Origin: Rhizobium favelukesii
GTDB taxonomy: Bacteria; Pseudomonadota; Alphaproteobacteria; Rhizobiales; Rhizobiaceae
DNA length: 64,000 bases
Direction: 5' to 3'
Assembly (NCBI RefSeq): GCF_000577275.2
Contig: NZ_HG916855.1
Span: forward strand, 1,302,001 to 1,366,000
Shown here: positions 35,823 to 44,332 of the stretch, one piece after another
Position numbering within the stretch: position 1 is the stretch's first letter
Layout of the letters: every line of letters starts with the position of its first letter
Made by a program: the position numbers and the translations under genes
The notes under the pieces: generated by a model
What the model was told of the DNA's origin: nothing
Seen by the model: only the letters and a program-made list of their open reading frames with translations
Database searches by the model: none

Positions 35823-36221
35823 TCACTTTGCAGGCACGACAAGCGGCGCGCCTTTCTTGACGATGTAGGTCGCAAGTTCAGACGCCTTGCCACCGCCAAC
35901 GTTTTTCGCCGAGTGGGCGAGGCCCGACGGAATAAACAGGGATTGGCCAGCCGTAAGGGTTACAGGCGGCCTGCCTTCGAGCTGGTATTCAAGTGTTCCC
36001 TTGAGAACATAGGCGAGTTCTTCGCCGGGATGAGAGTGCTTGGGTGCAAGAACACCTGGCGCAAAATCGACGCGCACCTGGACAGCCTCGTGGCCGGCCA
36101 CATCGATGTCGTTCTTCAAAAGGTCAGTGCGCTGCAGCGGCTGTTCTGCCCGTGCGGACGAGAATGCCATTGTGTTTGCCAGCAACAACATGGCGAGCGT
36201 CATGATCCTGGGGGTCTTCAT
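35823..36221 (-). CDS. Exported single-domain cupin protein
   Basis: 132 residues. A signal peptide (MKTPRIMTLAMLLLANTMAF, cleavage near ARA-EQ) precedes a cupin fold. Metal-binding residues are in KHSHPGEELAYVLKGTLEYQ (H-x-H-x4-E) and the second His in FIPSGLAHSAKNVG. AAAGGACG precedes the ATG. Small periplasmic cupins of this type are common in rhizobia with no settled function. There is no operon partner: the gene downstream on this strand is far away and the PIN remnant upstream is on the other strand. Confidence 0.85.
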   Translation of the reverse strand: MKTPRIMTLAMLLLANTMAFSSARAEQPLQRTDLLKNDIDVAGHEAVQVRVDFAPGVLAPKHSHPGEELAYVLKGTLEYQLEGRPPVTLTAGQSLFIPSGLAHSAKNVGGGKASELATYIVKKGAPLVVPAK

Positions 36222-36350
36222 CTTGTCGTCCTTTCATTGAGGGGGCTGATGCCGGGCCCTTCAAGGCCGCAATCGCATCTTTCCGCATGGTTGAATGCCG
36301 GATGTGTCCGCCGGGATAGCTTATTGTAACGCATTGTGTCCGCCGCAATG

Positions 36351-36820
36351 ACGGCCCCAATCGTGCTGGCTCTGCCGGCCGCAACGACCTGAACCGAGTG
36401 CGACGCTCGTCTAAAGAAGCTTGGCCCGGTGGTGCGGGTCGCACCAGCTATTGAGGGAACTGCTTGTTGGCGATGTTCCCTTTGCCGTGTCGCCAGCCGT
36501 GGCCTTGGAATACGAGGATGTCCTGAAGCGACCCGGTATACTTTGGTGATGAACCGTGGCTGAGCGGGGACGAGATTGACACTGTGCTGGATGCCGTTTT
36601 CAGCCAAGCTCATCTCGTTTCCCCATGGTTTCGGTTCAGGCCGTTCTTGGACGATCCAAAGGATGACATCTACATTGAGTGCGCTTTGGCGGCGGGTGCG
36701 ACATTTATCGTAAGTAGTGACAGGCACTTCCAACACCCAGCCGTAAGAGTGTTCGGCATGTCTGTCATGAGAGCCGGAGATTTTGTGGCAGAACTAACGA
36801 GAAGGAGACAGCCAACATGA
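36351..36820 (+). pseudogene. PIN-domain toxin gene broken by frameshifts
   Basis: Pieces of a PIN toxin appear in successive frames: SHQLLRELLVGDVPFAVSPA then VALEYEDVLKRPGIL, next GDEPWLSGDEIDTVLDAVFS, then FLDDPKDDIYIECALAAGAT then FIVSSDRHFQ. An extra T in CTTTGG at 36542-36544 separates two of them, and another frame change lies near 36436-36441. The motif DPKDDIYIECALAAGA with the acidic pair and SSDRHF is typical of PIN toxins (RNases of type II systems). The N-terminal part (36351-36440) is weak. The stop overlaps the antitoxin start as ATGA. Confidence 0.65.
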
Positions 36821-37086
36821 GTACCTATCCTCTCAGACTAGCAGATCATGTCATGGAAGAAGCCAAGCGGGCAGCGGCGGAAGACAACGTATCGCTGAAC
36901 CAGTTGCTTTCCGCGTTTATCGCTGACGGCATTGGTCATCGACGTGCCTTCATGAGCCTGAGTAAGCGGGCGGCACGCGGAAATGTCGATGCGGCACTTG
37001 CCATCCTTGATCGTGCACCTGATGTCGAACCTGATCCCGGTGACGAACTGGTCGAGGCACAGGGAGCGTCGAGCTTCCGTCCTTAA
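36817..37086 (+). CDS. Antitoxin-like HicB/ribbon-helix-helix protein downstream of PIN toxin remnant
   Basis: 89 residues. The N-terminus (MSTYPLRLADHVMEEAKRAA) and SLNQLLSAFIADGIGHRR form a short DNA-binding type motif as in toxin-associated HicB/CopG antitoxins. It starts inside the toxin stop (ATGA) behind GAAGGAG, so it was co-translated with the toxin. The frame is intact although the toxin is not. In pairs of this PIN family the antitoxin lies downstream. A strong terminator follows 10 bp after the stop. Confidence 0.7.
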   Translation: MSTYPLRLADHVMEEAKRAAAEDNVSLNQLLSAFIADGIGHRRAFMSLSKRAARGNVDAALAILDRAPDVEPDPGDELVEAQGASSFRP

Positions 37087-37095
37087 TCTATCCAA

Positions 37096-37122
37096 GGCGG
37101 CTGATTCAGCCGCCTTTCTTTT
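37096..37122 (+). terminator. Rho-independent terminator after the antitoxin
   Basis: GGCGGCTG, loop ATT, CAGCCGCC is a perfect 8-bp GC-rich stem followed by TTTCTTTT. It is 9 bp after the antitoxin stop. This is the clearest terminator in the window. Confidence 0.85.
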
Positions 37123-37416
37123 CACGACTTGCCTTTGTTTCGTAGATAGGTGCGAATTATTTTTCGATTCCGCCCTTCTGGAATAAACGATTTTTGATGC
37201 TGCCAACAGATTTTCGCCCCTGTGGTGCAAACGTCCCGTCTCAGTGACGCAGTCACTGGAGGAGTTCGATATTGCTTTGGGACCGGCCTCCCAGCCGTCC
37301 ATCGGTTTTAGTACGGTCTTGCCAATCGTGTGCGCTGTTGATGGCGGTGAAATTTGAACCGGCTTGTGGTTGCACATGCGCAGATCACTGCGCAGCCACG
37401 CCGGCGCCACGGATGC

Positions 37417-38085
37417 TTAACTTGGCAGCGGCTTGCCGGCCTGCTCGTTTACCATGTACTCGGCATACCAACTCGGCCAGTCCGCGTCGCGCTCGCCGAG
37501 CCGTTGCTCGTGGTCTCCGTGAGCCGCCTCGGCACGGCGAAGTGCGCTCGCAAGCTCGGTCAAGGAGGTGAATGTCGTGTCGTCTGCGGCCACGCGTCCA
37601 GGCAGGCGCGCTGTCACCTCCTGGAGCAGCCAACCGTTGCCATCCGGATCGCTGAACGAGGCATAGGTGCGGTAGCTGGTGCGTTCGGGATCCGGTCCGC
37701 GAACCCTTCGCCTGCCAAACAGATAGGGTTCATCAGGTCCCGCATAGGTGTCGCCGGCGTGGTGGAACGCCTCGCTGACCTCCACACCGCGAGCGAGCAG
37801 ATCGCTACGTGCAGCCTCGATGTCCGAAACAATAAGGTATAGCCCTTGTGCCGAGCCGGGGGCGGCCGCCGTCACGTGCCTGCCGAAGATGACCGAGGCG
37901 CCGGAGCCTGGGGGCGTGAGCTGGATGACGCGGTAGTCGTCACTGCCAGCGAAGTCCGCATCGAGCCTCCAACCCAGGTTGCCATAAAAGTGTTTGGCAC
38001 GATCGACGTCCGACACCGGGATGACGATGACTTCGAGCTTCATCTCGAGGGGCCGCTCGTTGTTGGTCTTGATTGCAGGGGTCAT
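37417..38085 (-). CDS. Glyoxalase/bleomycin resistance (VOC) superfamily protein
   Basis: 222 residues. The VOC fold is shown by KLEVIVIPVSDVDRAKHFYG, GWRLDADF, and FSDPDGNGWLLQEVTARLPG with a metal-type Glu. A C-terminal tail follows (SLTELASALRRAEAAHGDHE ... YAEYMVNEQAGKPLPS), which is common in VOC proteins annotated near stress genes. The start at 38085 follows AAGGAGAATTGTG. An adjacent 6-bp repeat (TTGGAC-type, four copies, 38095-38118) lies in the leader. Substrate unknown. Confidence 0.82.
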   Translation of the reverse strand: MTPAIKTNNERPLEMKLEVIVIPVSDVDRAKHFYGNLGWRLDADFAGSDDYRVIQLTPPGSGASVIFGRHVTAAAPGSAQGLYLIVSDIEAARSDLLARGVEVSEAFHHAGDTYAGPDEPYLFGRRRVRGPDPERTSYRTYASFSDPDGNGWLLQEVTARLPGRVAADDTTFTSLTELASALRRAEAAHGDHEQRLGERDADWPSWYAEYMVNEQAGKPLPS

Positions 38086-38619
38086 CACAATTCTCCTTGG
38101 ACTTGGACTTGGACTTGGATGAGGTCGTGGAGGGCAGGGGACGCATCTGCCCCGCCGTTGACACAATAAACTTCGCTCCCCATGGTCAAAAGCAGCCATG
38201 TGCTCGATGCCGTGGATCACCTCAAGCAAACCTAAACGACAAAGAAAACAACATGTTCAACGCAAAGACCGCACGCAATACGGGGAAACTTCGGGCATTG
38301 ACATGTGACGCGACTGCTACTTGCACGAATGGCGCACGGATGGTCGTACCTGCCGCTCGCAAGCGGGACGCTTTCCGGTGGCGCGCCGCCACACATCGTG
38401 TAGCGGAGCGATGTTATCACAGATCTCGGGTCGCCGTGCCCACAGATCATCGGATCAGGGGTTGGTATTTTCGCTTACCGAAGGCGCGATAGCCGCGCAA
38501 AGGAGGAACGCACCGGCAATTTGGACGACAGGGGCTGCAGTTCGAGGACGTCAAGTGCAGGAGCGGATATTGTTTGAGATCGCCCGTGCGGGTTTAACCT
38601 GATTGCAGCGCGTAAGCGA
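38086..38619. other. Intergenic region with short repeat and no recognised gene
   Basis: 534 bases. A 6-bp tandem repeat (ACTTGG, four units) lies at about 38099-38122 just upstream of the VOC start. Open frames in 38253-38602 (for example one starting MFNAKTARNTGKL) match no family I recognise and have no convincing ribosome sites. Confidence 0.35.
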
Positions 38620-39450
38620 TCATTGCAGCCGAGCAATCGATCGCAGGTAATCTGCGCTTGCGGTGGGGAAGCCGAAGAACTCCAAATAGGCCGGTATTTG
38701 CTCGAACAACATGTCCGTGCCGACCTGGAACGCGCATCCGCGCGCGCGCGCTGCCGCCAGAAACGGCGTGATTTCTTCCTTCATGACGACCTCGCCTACA
38801 AAGGTGGAAGGTGAGAGACGCGAAACGTCGAGGGGCAGTGGATCGTTCTTACGCATCCCGAGGGGAGTGGCGTTGACGACGATGTCGAAACCAGCAGGAT
38901 CCGTTGAACCGATGCTGACCTCGGTCGTTGGATAGTATGTCTTCAGCCGGTCGCTGAGCCCTGCCGACGTGGCCGCGTTGTCATCGTGGAGCACAATCCG
39001 GCGCGCGCCGGCACCTGCCATTGAAGCGGCGATCGCGGAGCCGACACCGCCTGCGCCGACGATCAGCACGTGGGCTCCCTCCACCCTTTTGCCTTTGCGC
39101 AACAGGCCGCGGACAAAGCCTTCACCATCGAACATATCGCCAATCAGCCTGCCGGCCGGCCCGAGCCTGACAGCGTTGCATGAGCCAGCGACCTTGGCGT
39201 TCGTCGATACATCGTCGAGCAGTCCCATTGTCGTCACCTTGTGCGGCATGGTGACGAGGGCGCCATGAATATTCGAAAGCCTGAAGACGAGCTTGAGGAA
39301 CGAGGGATAGTCCTCGGGCTTGCAACCCATCGGCACGACGACGGCATCGATGCCACTTTGTTCGAAATATGGATTGTAGATCAGCGGAGCTTTGAATGAC
39401 TCCGTCGGATAGCCGAGGTGAGCGATAAGCCTCGTGGTGCCCGTAATCAT
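38620..39450 (-). CDS. Shikimate dehydrogenase-like (AroE family) protein with altered substrate motif
   Basis: 276 residues. AroE-type motifs: ALVTMPHKVTTMGLLDDVST with catalytic Lys, GDMFDGEGFVRGL with catalytic Asp, VLIVGAGGVGSAIAASMAGA, and VVNATPLGM. The usual N-terminal S-x-S-P substrate motif is replaced: GYPTESFKAPLIYN aligns Phe-Lys-Ala where Ser-x-Ser is expected. After the Rossmann loop comes LHDDN, with Asp, so NAD rather than NADP is likely. It is the last gene of the transporter operon, 1 bp after a Gfo/Idh/MocA gene. Probably a catabolic dehydrogenase of a shikimate- or quinate-like compound. Confidence 0.85.
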   Translation of the reverse strand: MITGTTRLIAHLGYPTESFKAPLIYNPYFEQSGIDAVVVPMGCKPEDYPSFLKLVFRLSNIHGALVTMPHKVTTMGLLDDVSTNAKVAGSCNAVRLGPAGRLIGDMFDGEGFVRGLLRKGKRVEGAHVLIVGAGGVGSAIAASMAGAGARRIVLHDDNAATSAGLSDRLKTYYPTTEVSIGSTDPAGFDIVVNATPLGMRKNDPLPLDVSRLSPSTFVGEVVMKEEITPFLAAARARGCAFQVGTDMLFEQIPAYLEFFGFPTASADYLRSIARLQ

Positions 39451-39451
39451 A

Positions 39452-40528
39452 TCAATGACCTTGTCGCCTATCGATTTTACCCAGATGGATCGTCTTGCCT
39501 GAACGCGCCGACGCCTTGATCGCATCGACGACGCGCAACGTGGCAAGACCTTCCGTGCCACTGACAAGAGGCTCAGCTTGGCGACGGATCACATCGCAGA
39601 AATGGTGAAGTTGTGCAGTCTGTGGGTCGGTGGGTGTGAACGGTACGCGTTCTGAGGTAAGCGCTTCCAGCCAGTTGGGCTTCGATGCATTGGTCCAAAG
39701 CGCAAGTTGTGGGATGGCCAGTGAACCGCCTGTCCCACCGATCTGATAGCAGAATTGATCCAGCCGCGGAAACGCCGGGTTCTCTCCCGCCGTCATCTCC
39801 CAGCTCCAGGGGGAGGCGACCGCGTCGGATGCGTTCAAGGTTCCAAGCATGCCGCTTGCGAACCGCAGGAGGATAACGGTGGTGTCCTCGACAGGGTGCT
39901 TGCGGGTCGAATTTGATTCCATCGCATGGACCGCGTCCACCTCGCCGAAAAGATAGCGGAAGAGATCGATGTCGTGGATCAGGTTGATGAAGGTCGGTCC
40001 GGCGCCTGCCTGCCGGCGCCAGCCGACATCGAAGTAGTCGTCGGGCTTGGCAACCCAGAATGTCCCCTGGACAGTCAAAAGCTTGCCCAGCCGACCGCTG
40101 TCTAGGACGCGCTTTGTCTCCTGTATGATGGGATTATAGCGGCGATGGTGACCGACCAGAATGGGAACGTTCGCCAGGACGCCGGCATCGACGAGGGCGG
40201 CGCCAGCGTCGGCGTTGTCTGCGATCGGCTTCTCGACCAAGACCGGAATTCCAGCCGCGATGGCCTCAAGGGCGTTAGCGACATGAAGCTGGTTCGGGGT
40301 GGCAACAATCACCCCGTCCGGGCGCTCGCTTGCGGCAGCCTCGGGAAGGGTCGGGAACCATCGGGCGCCCGTGCTTTTCGCAAACTCGCGCCCTGCATCT
40401 GACGGGTCGACGACGGCAGAAAGTGTGGCGCGCGGCTCGGCCAGAACGCCTTCGATGTGGCGCCTGCCTATGAGGCCCGCGCCCATCACCGCGATTTTCA
40501 AGGGGGTTGTCTGCGATTGTGCTGACAT
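39452..40528 (-). CDS. Gfo/Idh/MocA-family oxidoreductase
   Basis: 358 residues. The N-terminal NAD(P)-binding motif is KIAVMGAGLIGRRHIEGV; the family lysine motif is VLVEKPIADN; the catalytic-face sequence LIHDIDLFRYLFGEVDAVHA holds the conserved His-Asp. The C-terminal substrate domain ends with ATLRVVDAIKASARSG. Members oxidise sugars, inositols and related polyols. It sits between the ATPase (18 bp) and the AroE-like gene (1 bp) of one operon, so it likely oxidises a cyclitol imported by the linked transporter. Confidence 0.9.
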   Translation of the reverse strand: MSAQSQTTPLKIAVMGAGLIGRRHIEGVLAEPRATLSAVVDPSDAGREFAKSTGARWFPTLPEAAASERPDGVIVATPNQLHVANALEAIAAGIPVLVEKPIADNADAGAALVDAGVLANVPILVGHHRRYNPIIQETKRVLDSGRLGKLLTVQGTFWVAKPDDYFDVGWRRQAGAGPTFINLIHDIDLFRYLFGEVDAVHAMESNSTRKHPVEDTTVILLRFASGMLGTLNASDAVASPWSWEMTAGENPAFPRLDQFCYQIGGTGGSLAIPQLALWTNASKPNWLEALTSERVPFTPTDPQTAQLHHFCDVIRRQAEPLVSGTEGLATLRVVDAIKASARSGKTIHLGKIDRRQGH

Positions 40529-40545
40529 TGGAATTCCCCAAAGCT

Positions 40546-41307
40546 CTAGTTGCGCAGGATTTCGCCCAGAAATTTGCGTGTGCGCTCGTGGCGCGGGTTG
40601 GTGAAGAATTCGGCCGGGGGCGCCTCTTCGACGATCGCGCCGCTCGCCATGAAGACGACCCGATCGGCCACCTGGCGGGCAAAGCCCATCTCGTGGGTGA
40701 CGCAGATCATCGTCATGCCCTCTTCGGCAAGGCTGATCATCGTATCAAGCACTTCCTTGACCATCTCGGGATCGAGCGCGGAGGTCGGCTCATCGAAGAG
40801 CATGATCTTCGGCCGCATGCAAAGCGCCCGCGCAATCGCGACACGCTGTTGCTGGCCGCCGGAAAGCTGCACCGGATATTTGTCTGCCTGTTCAAGGATC
40901 TTGACCCGACCAAGCAATGAGCGCGCGCGCTCCTCGGCCCGCACCCTTCCAACGCCAAGTGCCCGCATCGGTGCCAGCATGCAGTTCTGCAGTACGGTCA
41001 GATGCGGAAAGAGATTGAACTGCTGGAACACCATGCCGACGTCGCGACGGATCGCGTCGATCGATTTTGCCTCGTTTCCAAGCAGAACGCCACCAACGCG
41101 GATCTCCCCCTTCTGGTAAGATTCGAGATGGTTGATACAGCGGATGAGCGTGGATTTGCCGCTGCCTGAAGGTCCACATAGAACGATCCGCTCGCCCTTG
41201 CGCACCGACATGTTGATATCGTGCAGGGCCTGAAAGGAACCGTACCATTTCTCCACCTGGGTCATGGTGATCACGGTCTCAGCGGTCGGTGCGGAAGCAT
41301 TGGTCAT
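40546..41307 (-). CDS. Polar amino acid-type ABC transporter ATP-binding protein
   Basis: About 253 residues. Walker [16 protein letters not shown], signature [15 protein letters not shown], Walker [21 protein letters not shown] and H-loop [10 protein letters not shown] are present. It belongs with HisP/GlnQ. The start at 41307 is where similarity begins ([20 protein letters not shown]); the longer frame overlaps the permease. It drives the importer with the two permeases and the binding protein in the same operon. Confidence 0.93.
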   Translation of the reverse strand: MTNASAPTAETVITMTQVEKWYGSFQALHDINMSVRKGERIVLCGPSGSGKSTLIRCINHLESYQKGEIRVGGVLLGNEAKSIDAIRRDVGMVFQQFNLFPHLTVLQNCMLAPMRALGVGRVRAEERARSLLGRVKILEQADKYPVQLSGGQQQRVAIARALCMRPKIMLFDEPTSALDPEMVKEVLDTMISLAEEGMTMICVTHEMGFARQVADRVVFMASGAIVEEAPPAEFFTNPRHERTRKFLGEILRN

Positions 41308-41350
41308 GGTCTCAATTCCATCGATCTCTTGTGAATTCGCTCGCGCATCA

Positions 41351-41992
41351 TCAGCGAGCGGACGCCGCAAACCGCCGTTCGAGACGCGCCCCGATGATCG
41401 TCAGCGGACAGCACATCAGGAAATACAGCGCGCCCACGATGCCGAAGACCGTGAGTGGCTGGAAGATCTGGTTGGATATGATGTTGCCGGCCCGCGTAAG
41501 TTCCGTGAAGCCAACGATCGAGGCAAGCGAGGTGCCCTTGATGAGTTGCACGAGGAAGCCGATCGTTGCCGGCAGTGAGATGCGCAGCGCCTGCGGCAGG
41601 ATGACATCGGTCATGCGCGAGACATATTTGAGACTGAGTGCTCGCGCCGCCTCCGTTTGACCGCGCGGCACGGCATCGATCGAGCCTCGCCAGATCTCTC
41701 CCAGATAGGCGCTGGCATGCAGCGTCAACCCGACGGCGACAGCCACCCATGCATCGAGCCTCAGGCCGATGAGAGCCAGCCCATAGTAGACGACGAAGAG
41801 CTGCATCAGCAAAGGAGTGCCCTGGAAGACCGCAATATAGCCGGCCGTGATGCGTTCCAGCATCGGGATCTCGGAGCTGCGCGCCAGCGCCACGCCAAGC
41901 CCGGCAATCCCTCCGCAGATGAAGCCAACGACCGAGAGAAGCACGGTCCATTTCAAACCGATCAGGAGGAAAATGAATTCTTCGCTGCCCAT
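41351..41992 (-). CDS. Polar amino acid-type ABC transporter permease (second)
   Basis: About 213 residues with hydrophobic helices and the EAA loop [40 protein letters not shown] opens it, and [20 protein letters not shown] is the HisM/Q family sequence. The start at 41992 (ATGGGCAGCGAAG) is preferred to a longer frame without a ribosome site. It partners the permease immediately upstream (10 bp). Confidence 0.92.
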   Translation of the reverse strand: MGSEEFIFLLIGLKWTVLLSVVGFICGGIAGLGVALARSSEIPMLERITAGYIAVFQGTPLLMQLFVVYYGLALIGLRLDAWVAVAVGLTLHASAYLGEIWRGSIDAVPRGQTEAARALSLKYVSRMTDVILPQALRISLPATIGFLVQLIKGTSLASIVGFTELTRAGNIISNQIFQPLTVFGIVGALYFLMCCPLTIIGARLERRFAASAR

Positions 41993-42002
41993 CGCTTGGA
42001 CC

Positions 42003-42671
42003 CTACTTGATCGGATAGGTGAAATAACGTGCCGAAAACAGCGCAAAGAGGCGCATCATCAGCCAGGATATGACGAGGTAGAAGATCGTCACCGTGAAGT
42101 AGACCTCGAAGCTTCGAAAGCTTTCGGATTCGATGCGCTGCGACACCGACGTCAGTTCGTAGGCCGAGATCGCCGAAGCGATGCTGGTCGACAGCGTCAA
42201 AAGCACGAACTGGCTGGTTAGCGACGGATAGATCGCCCTGAGAGCCGGCTTGAGGATGATCAGCCGGAAGACCTGCGCCTTGTGCAGCCCAAGAGCAAGG
42301 CCCGCCTCCATCTGACCTCTCGAGATCGACTGGACGCCGCCTCGAATGATCTCGATGGCGTAGGCGCCGCCGTTGATCCCAAGGGCGATGATTGCCGTCG
42401 GTGTCGGGTCAAGTCGAATGCCGGCCAACGGCAGTGCAAAGTACAGAAAGAAGATCTGAACCAGGAACGGCGTGTTGCGAATGAGCTCGACAAAGCCGAT
42501 CACGAGCCAGCGCAGCGGTTTGAAAGGCGAGTCCCTGAGGGCGACACCGCCTATGCCGATGACGATTGCAAGTGCCATGCCGCAGATCGCCAGTAGGAAG
42601 GTGCCGAGACAGCCGAAAAGCAGGCTTGGCAGCCCGTCGATGACCGGGGTGAAATCCAATTGATAGTTCAT
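42003..42671 (-). CDS. Polar amino acid-type ABC transporter permease (first)
   Basis: About 222 residues. MNYQLDFTPVIDGLPSLLFG is the start, with GAGAGGCGGCC upstream. The helix GFVELIRNTPFLVQIFFLYF and the EAA loop QMEAGLALGLHKAQVFRLII are typical of this family. It lies 31 bp after aroQ-like and forms the membrane channel with the next permease. Confidence 0.92.
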   Translation of the reverse strand: MNYQLDFTPVIDGLPSLLFGCLGTFLLAICGMALAIVIGIGGVALRDSPFKPLRWLVIGFVELIRNTPFLVQIFFLYFALPLAGIRLDPTPTAIIALGINGGAYAIEIIRGGVQSISRGQMEAGLALGLHKAQVFRLIILKPALRAIYPSLTSQFVLLTLSTSIASAISAYELTSVSQRIESESFRSFEVYFTVTIFYLVISWLMMRLFALFSARYFTYPIK

Positions 42672-42702
42672 GGCCGCCTCTCTGATCCACCGGTTTCGAT
42701 CA

Positions 42703-43146
42703 TCAGCTTGGTCCGACCATGTCTGCCATGGCTTCGATCGCCAGTTCATAACCGCGCGCGCCGAAGCCGATCATGATTGCGGTCGCAACCCGCGAGATCA
42801 GCGAATTGTGGTAGATGCTCTCGCGTGCATGCACATTGGATATATGCAGTTCGATTTTCGGGGGATCGAATGTTTTCAGCGCATCAAGCAGTGCGATCGA
42901 CGTGAAGGTGTAGCCAGCGGGATTGATGATGATACCGCATGCGTGGCTGCGCGCCTGATGCACGCTTTCCACCAGTTCCCCCTCGAAATTGGTCTGGCGA
43001 AAGTCGATGTCGAACCCGAGGCCCTTCGCCTTGGCGAGGCATTTTTCCTTGATGTCGGCAAGCGTCGTGGTGCCGTAGATTGCCGGCTCCCGCTGGCCAA
43101 GAAGGTTGAGGTTCGGTCCGTTCAGCACAAATATAGTCTTGTTCAT
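42703..43146 (-). CDS. aroQ: Type II 3-dehydroquinate dehydratase-like protein (AroQ family)
   Basis: 147 residues. Conserved parts: FVLNGPNLNLLGQREPAIYG with the catalytic Arg and Tyr, TNFEGELVESVHQARSHACG, IIINPAGYTFTSIALLDALK, and IELHISNVHARESIYHNSLI. In that last motif the Arg of the usual HARE-x-FRHHS is Tyr (IYHNS), an unusual change in a residue that contacts substrate. Between the SBP and a permease in a transporter operon, it is probably catabolic rather than biosynthetic. Its product would be the substrate of the dehydratase at 44333. The symbol gives the family only. Confidence 0.82.
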   Translation of the reverse strand: MNKTIFVLNGPNLNLLGQREPAIYGTTTLADIKEKCLAKAKGLGFDIDFRQTNFEGELVESVHQARSHACGIIINPAGYTFTSIALLDALKTFDPPKIELHISNVHARESIYHNSLISRVATAIMIGFGARGYELAIEAMADMVGPS

Positions 43147-43255
43147 GATCGCGCTCCACAAAACGCGCAAGGGCTCTTGGCCGCCAAGCAAAGCGGTATC
43201 GTTGGCGGGCACCACAATGCCCGCCGTTTTGCCTTTGCTTTAAGCAGCCCGTGGC

Positions 43256-44086
43256 TTAGTTGGCGCTGAACGGAATGCCGTTCAGGCTCGCGGGGAACTC
43301 CGGAACCGGCACCTTCATCCACTTGGCGTAGATCTTCTTGAGCTCGCCATTGTCCTTGATCTTGTCGATGAAGGAATTGATAGAGGCGTTGATTTCCTTC
43401 TCGCCAAGACGCGTGCAGGCGCCATTGTAGAGCTTCTGGAATTCGAGCTTGTTTTCGAATTCGCCCGGACGCGCCTTTTCGACCCGGTCCATGTAGAAGA
43501 TGTTGCCGCCCAGAGCCTGGACCTGTCCGGACACCAGCGCCTGGACGCTTGGGGCATCGCCGTCGAAGCGGCGGATCGTTGCGCTCTGTGGCGCATTCTT
43601 GGTGACCTGCGTATCCTGTGCTGCACCTTTCGCGACGCCGATCGTGAGATTTGCCATATCCTCGTTGGCCTTGATCGACATCGACTTCGGAGCAATCAGG
43701 ACAATGGCGTTGGCAACGTAAGGCTTGCTGAACTGAACAGCCTTGGCGCGATCAGGCAGCATGGCCATCGTCGCGAAGAGAACGTCGACGCGCCCCGTGG
43801 TCAGTGCGGGAATGCGGTTGTTGACTTCAAGCGGCACGAATTCGACGGATACGCCCAATTCCTTGGCGTAGAGCGTGGCGATATCGGCATCGAGGCCGTC
43901 CTGCTTGCCGCCGCTGGTGACGAAGCCCCATGGCGGGTTATCGCCCTGGATGCCGACGATCAGCTTGCCTCTGGCCTTGATCTCTTCGGGTGTGATGGCG
44001 GCCGCCGGCTTGGCAAGCCCGATGGCAGCTACGAGCGTGGCGGCAGCCACCATGGCATGGCGCCGTGTCAGCATCGACTTGAACAT
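43256..44086 (-). CDS. Polar amino acid-type periplasmic binding protein of the quinate/shikimate-like cluster
   Basis: 276 residues. The N-terminus MFKSMLTRRHAMVAAATLVA then AIGLAKPAAA is a signal with a twin-Arg motif, so TAT export is possible. The SBP_bac_3 fold shows GKLIVGIQGDNPPWGFVTSG, DADIATLYAKELGVSVEFVP, and GRVDVLFATMAMLPDRAKAV. The start at 44086 follows GGAGGAGG. It heads the operon SBP-AroQ-permease-permease-ATPase-Gfo/Idh-AroE and diverges from the dehydratase gene. The ligand is probably a hydroxylated ring acid, judging by the enzymes; amino acids cannot be excluded. Confidence 0.88.
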   Translation of the reverse strand: MFKSMLTRRHAMVAAATLVAAIGLAKPAAAITPEEIKARGKLIVGIQGDNPPWGFVTSGGKQDGLDADIATLYAKELGVSVEFVPLEVNNRIPALTTGRVDVLFATMAMLPDRAKAVQFSKPYVANAIVLIAPKSMSIKANEDMANLTIGVAKGAAQDTQVTKNAPQSATIRRFDGDAPSVQALVSGQVQALGGNIFYMDRVEKARPGEFENKLEFQKLYNGACTRLGEKEINASINSFIDKIKDNGELKKIYAKWMKVPVPEFPASLNGIPFSAN

Positions 44087-44220
44087 TGATTCCTCCTCCG
44101 TTTGGCGGTCGCTTGGACCAACAGTCTTCCTCTCCCGACTGCATGGGAAATATTTGCCAGAGGAGCCGCGATAAATCAACATAGTTTTTAAGAATCATAT
44201 GAGACTTTGTATTTGACCAA

Positions 44221-44238
44221 TTGAATTGCAATATTCAA
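44221..44238. promoter_or_regulatory. Candidate operator between the transporter operon and the dehydratase
   Basis: TTGAATTGCAATATTCAA contains perfect arms TTGAAT and ATTCAA around a 6-bp centre. It lies in the 246-bp divergent region, about 95 bp upstream of the dehydratase start. FadR-type GntR proteins bind palindromes of this size, and two such genes are close by. Confidence 0.4.
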
Positions 44239-44332
44239 GACATTTGCCATAATGCCATGAGGAGGAGTTGGCGCTATCAGGTACATCGCCGTGGCCGGCC
44301 CTCGTGACGCTGGTGGAAAGGGTCCTTGAAAC

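Noticed and set aside
35490..35899. Minus-strand frames in the 35376-35822 gap
   Set aside because: Low-complexity Arg/Pro/Ser sequence, no ribosome site and overlap with the cupin gene.
38099..38122. Tandem ACTTGG repeat as a possible CRISPR or phase-variation tract
   Set aside because: Only four short units, no spacers, and it lies outside the coding frame of the VOC protein; no functional claim can be made.
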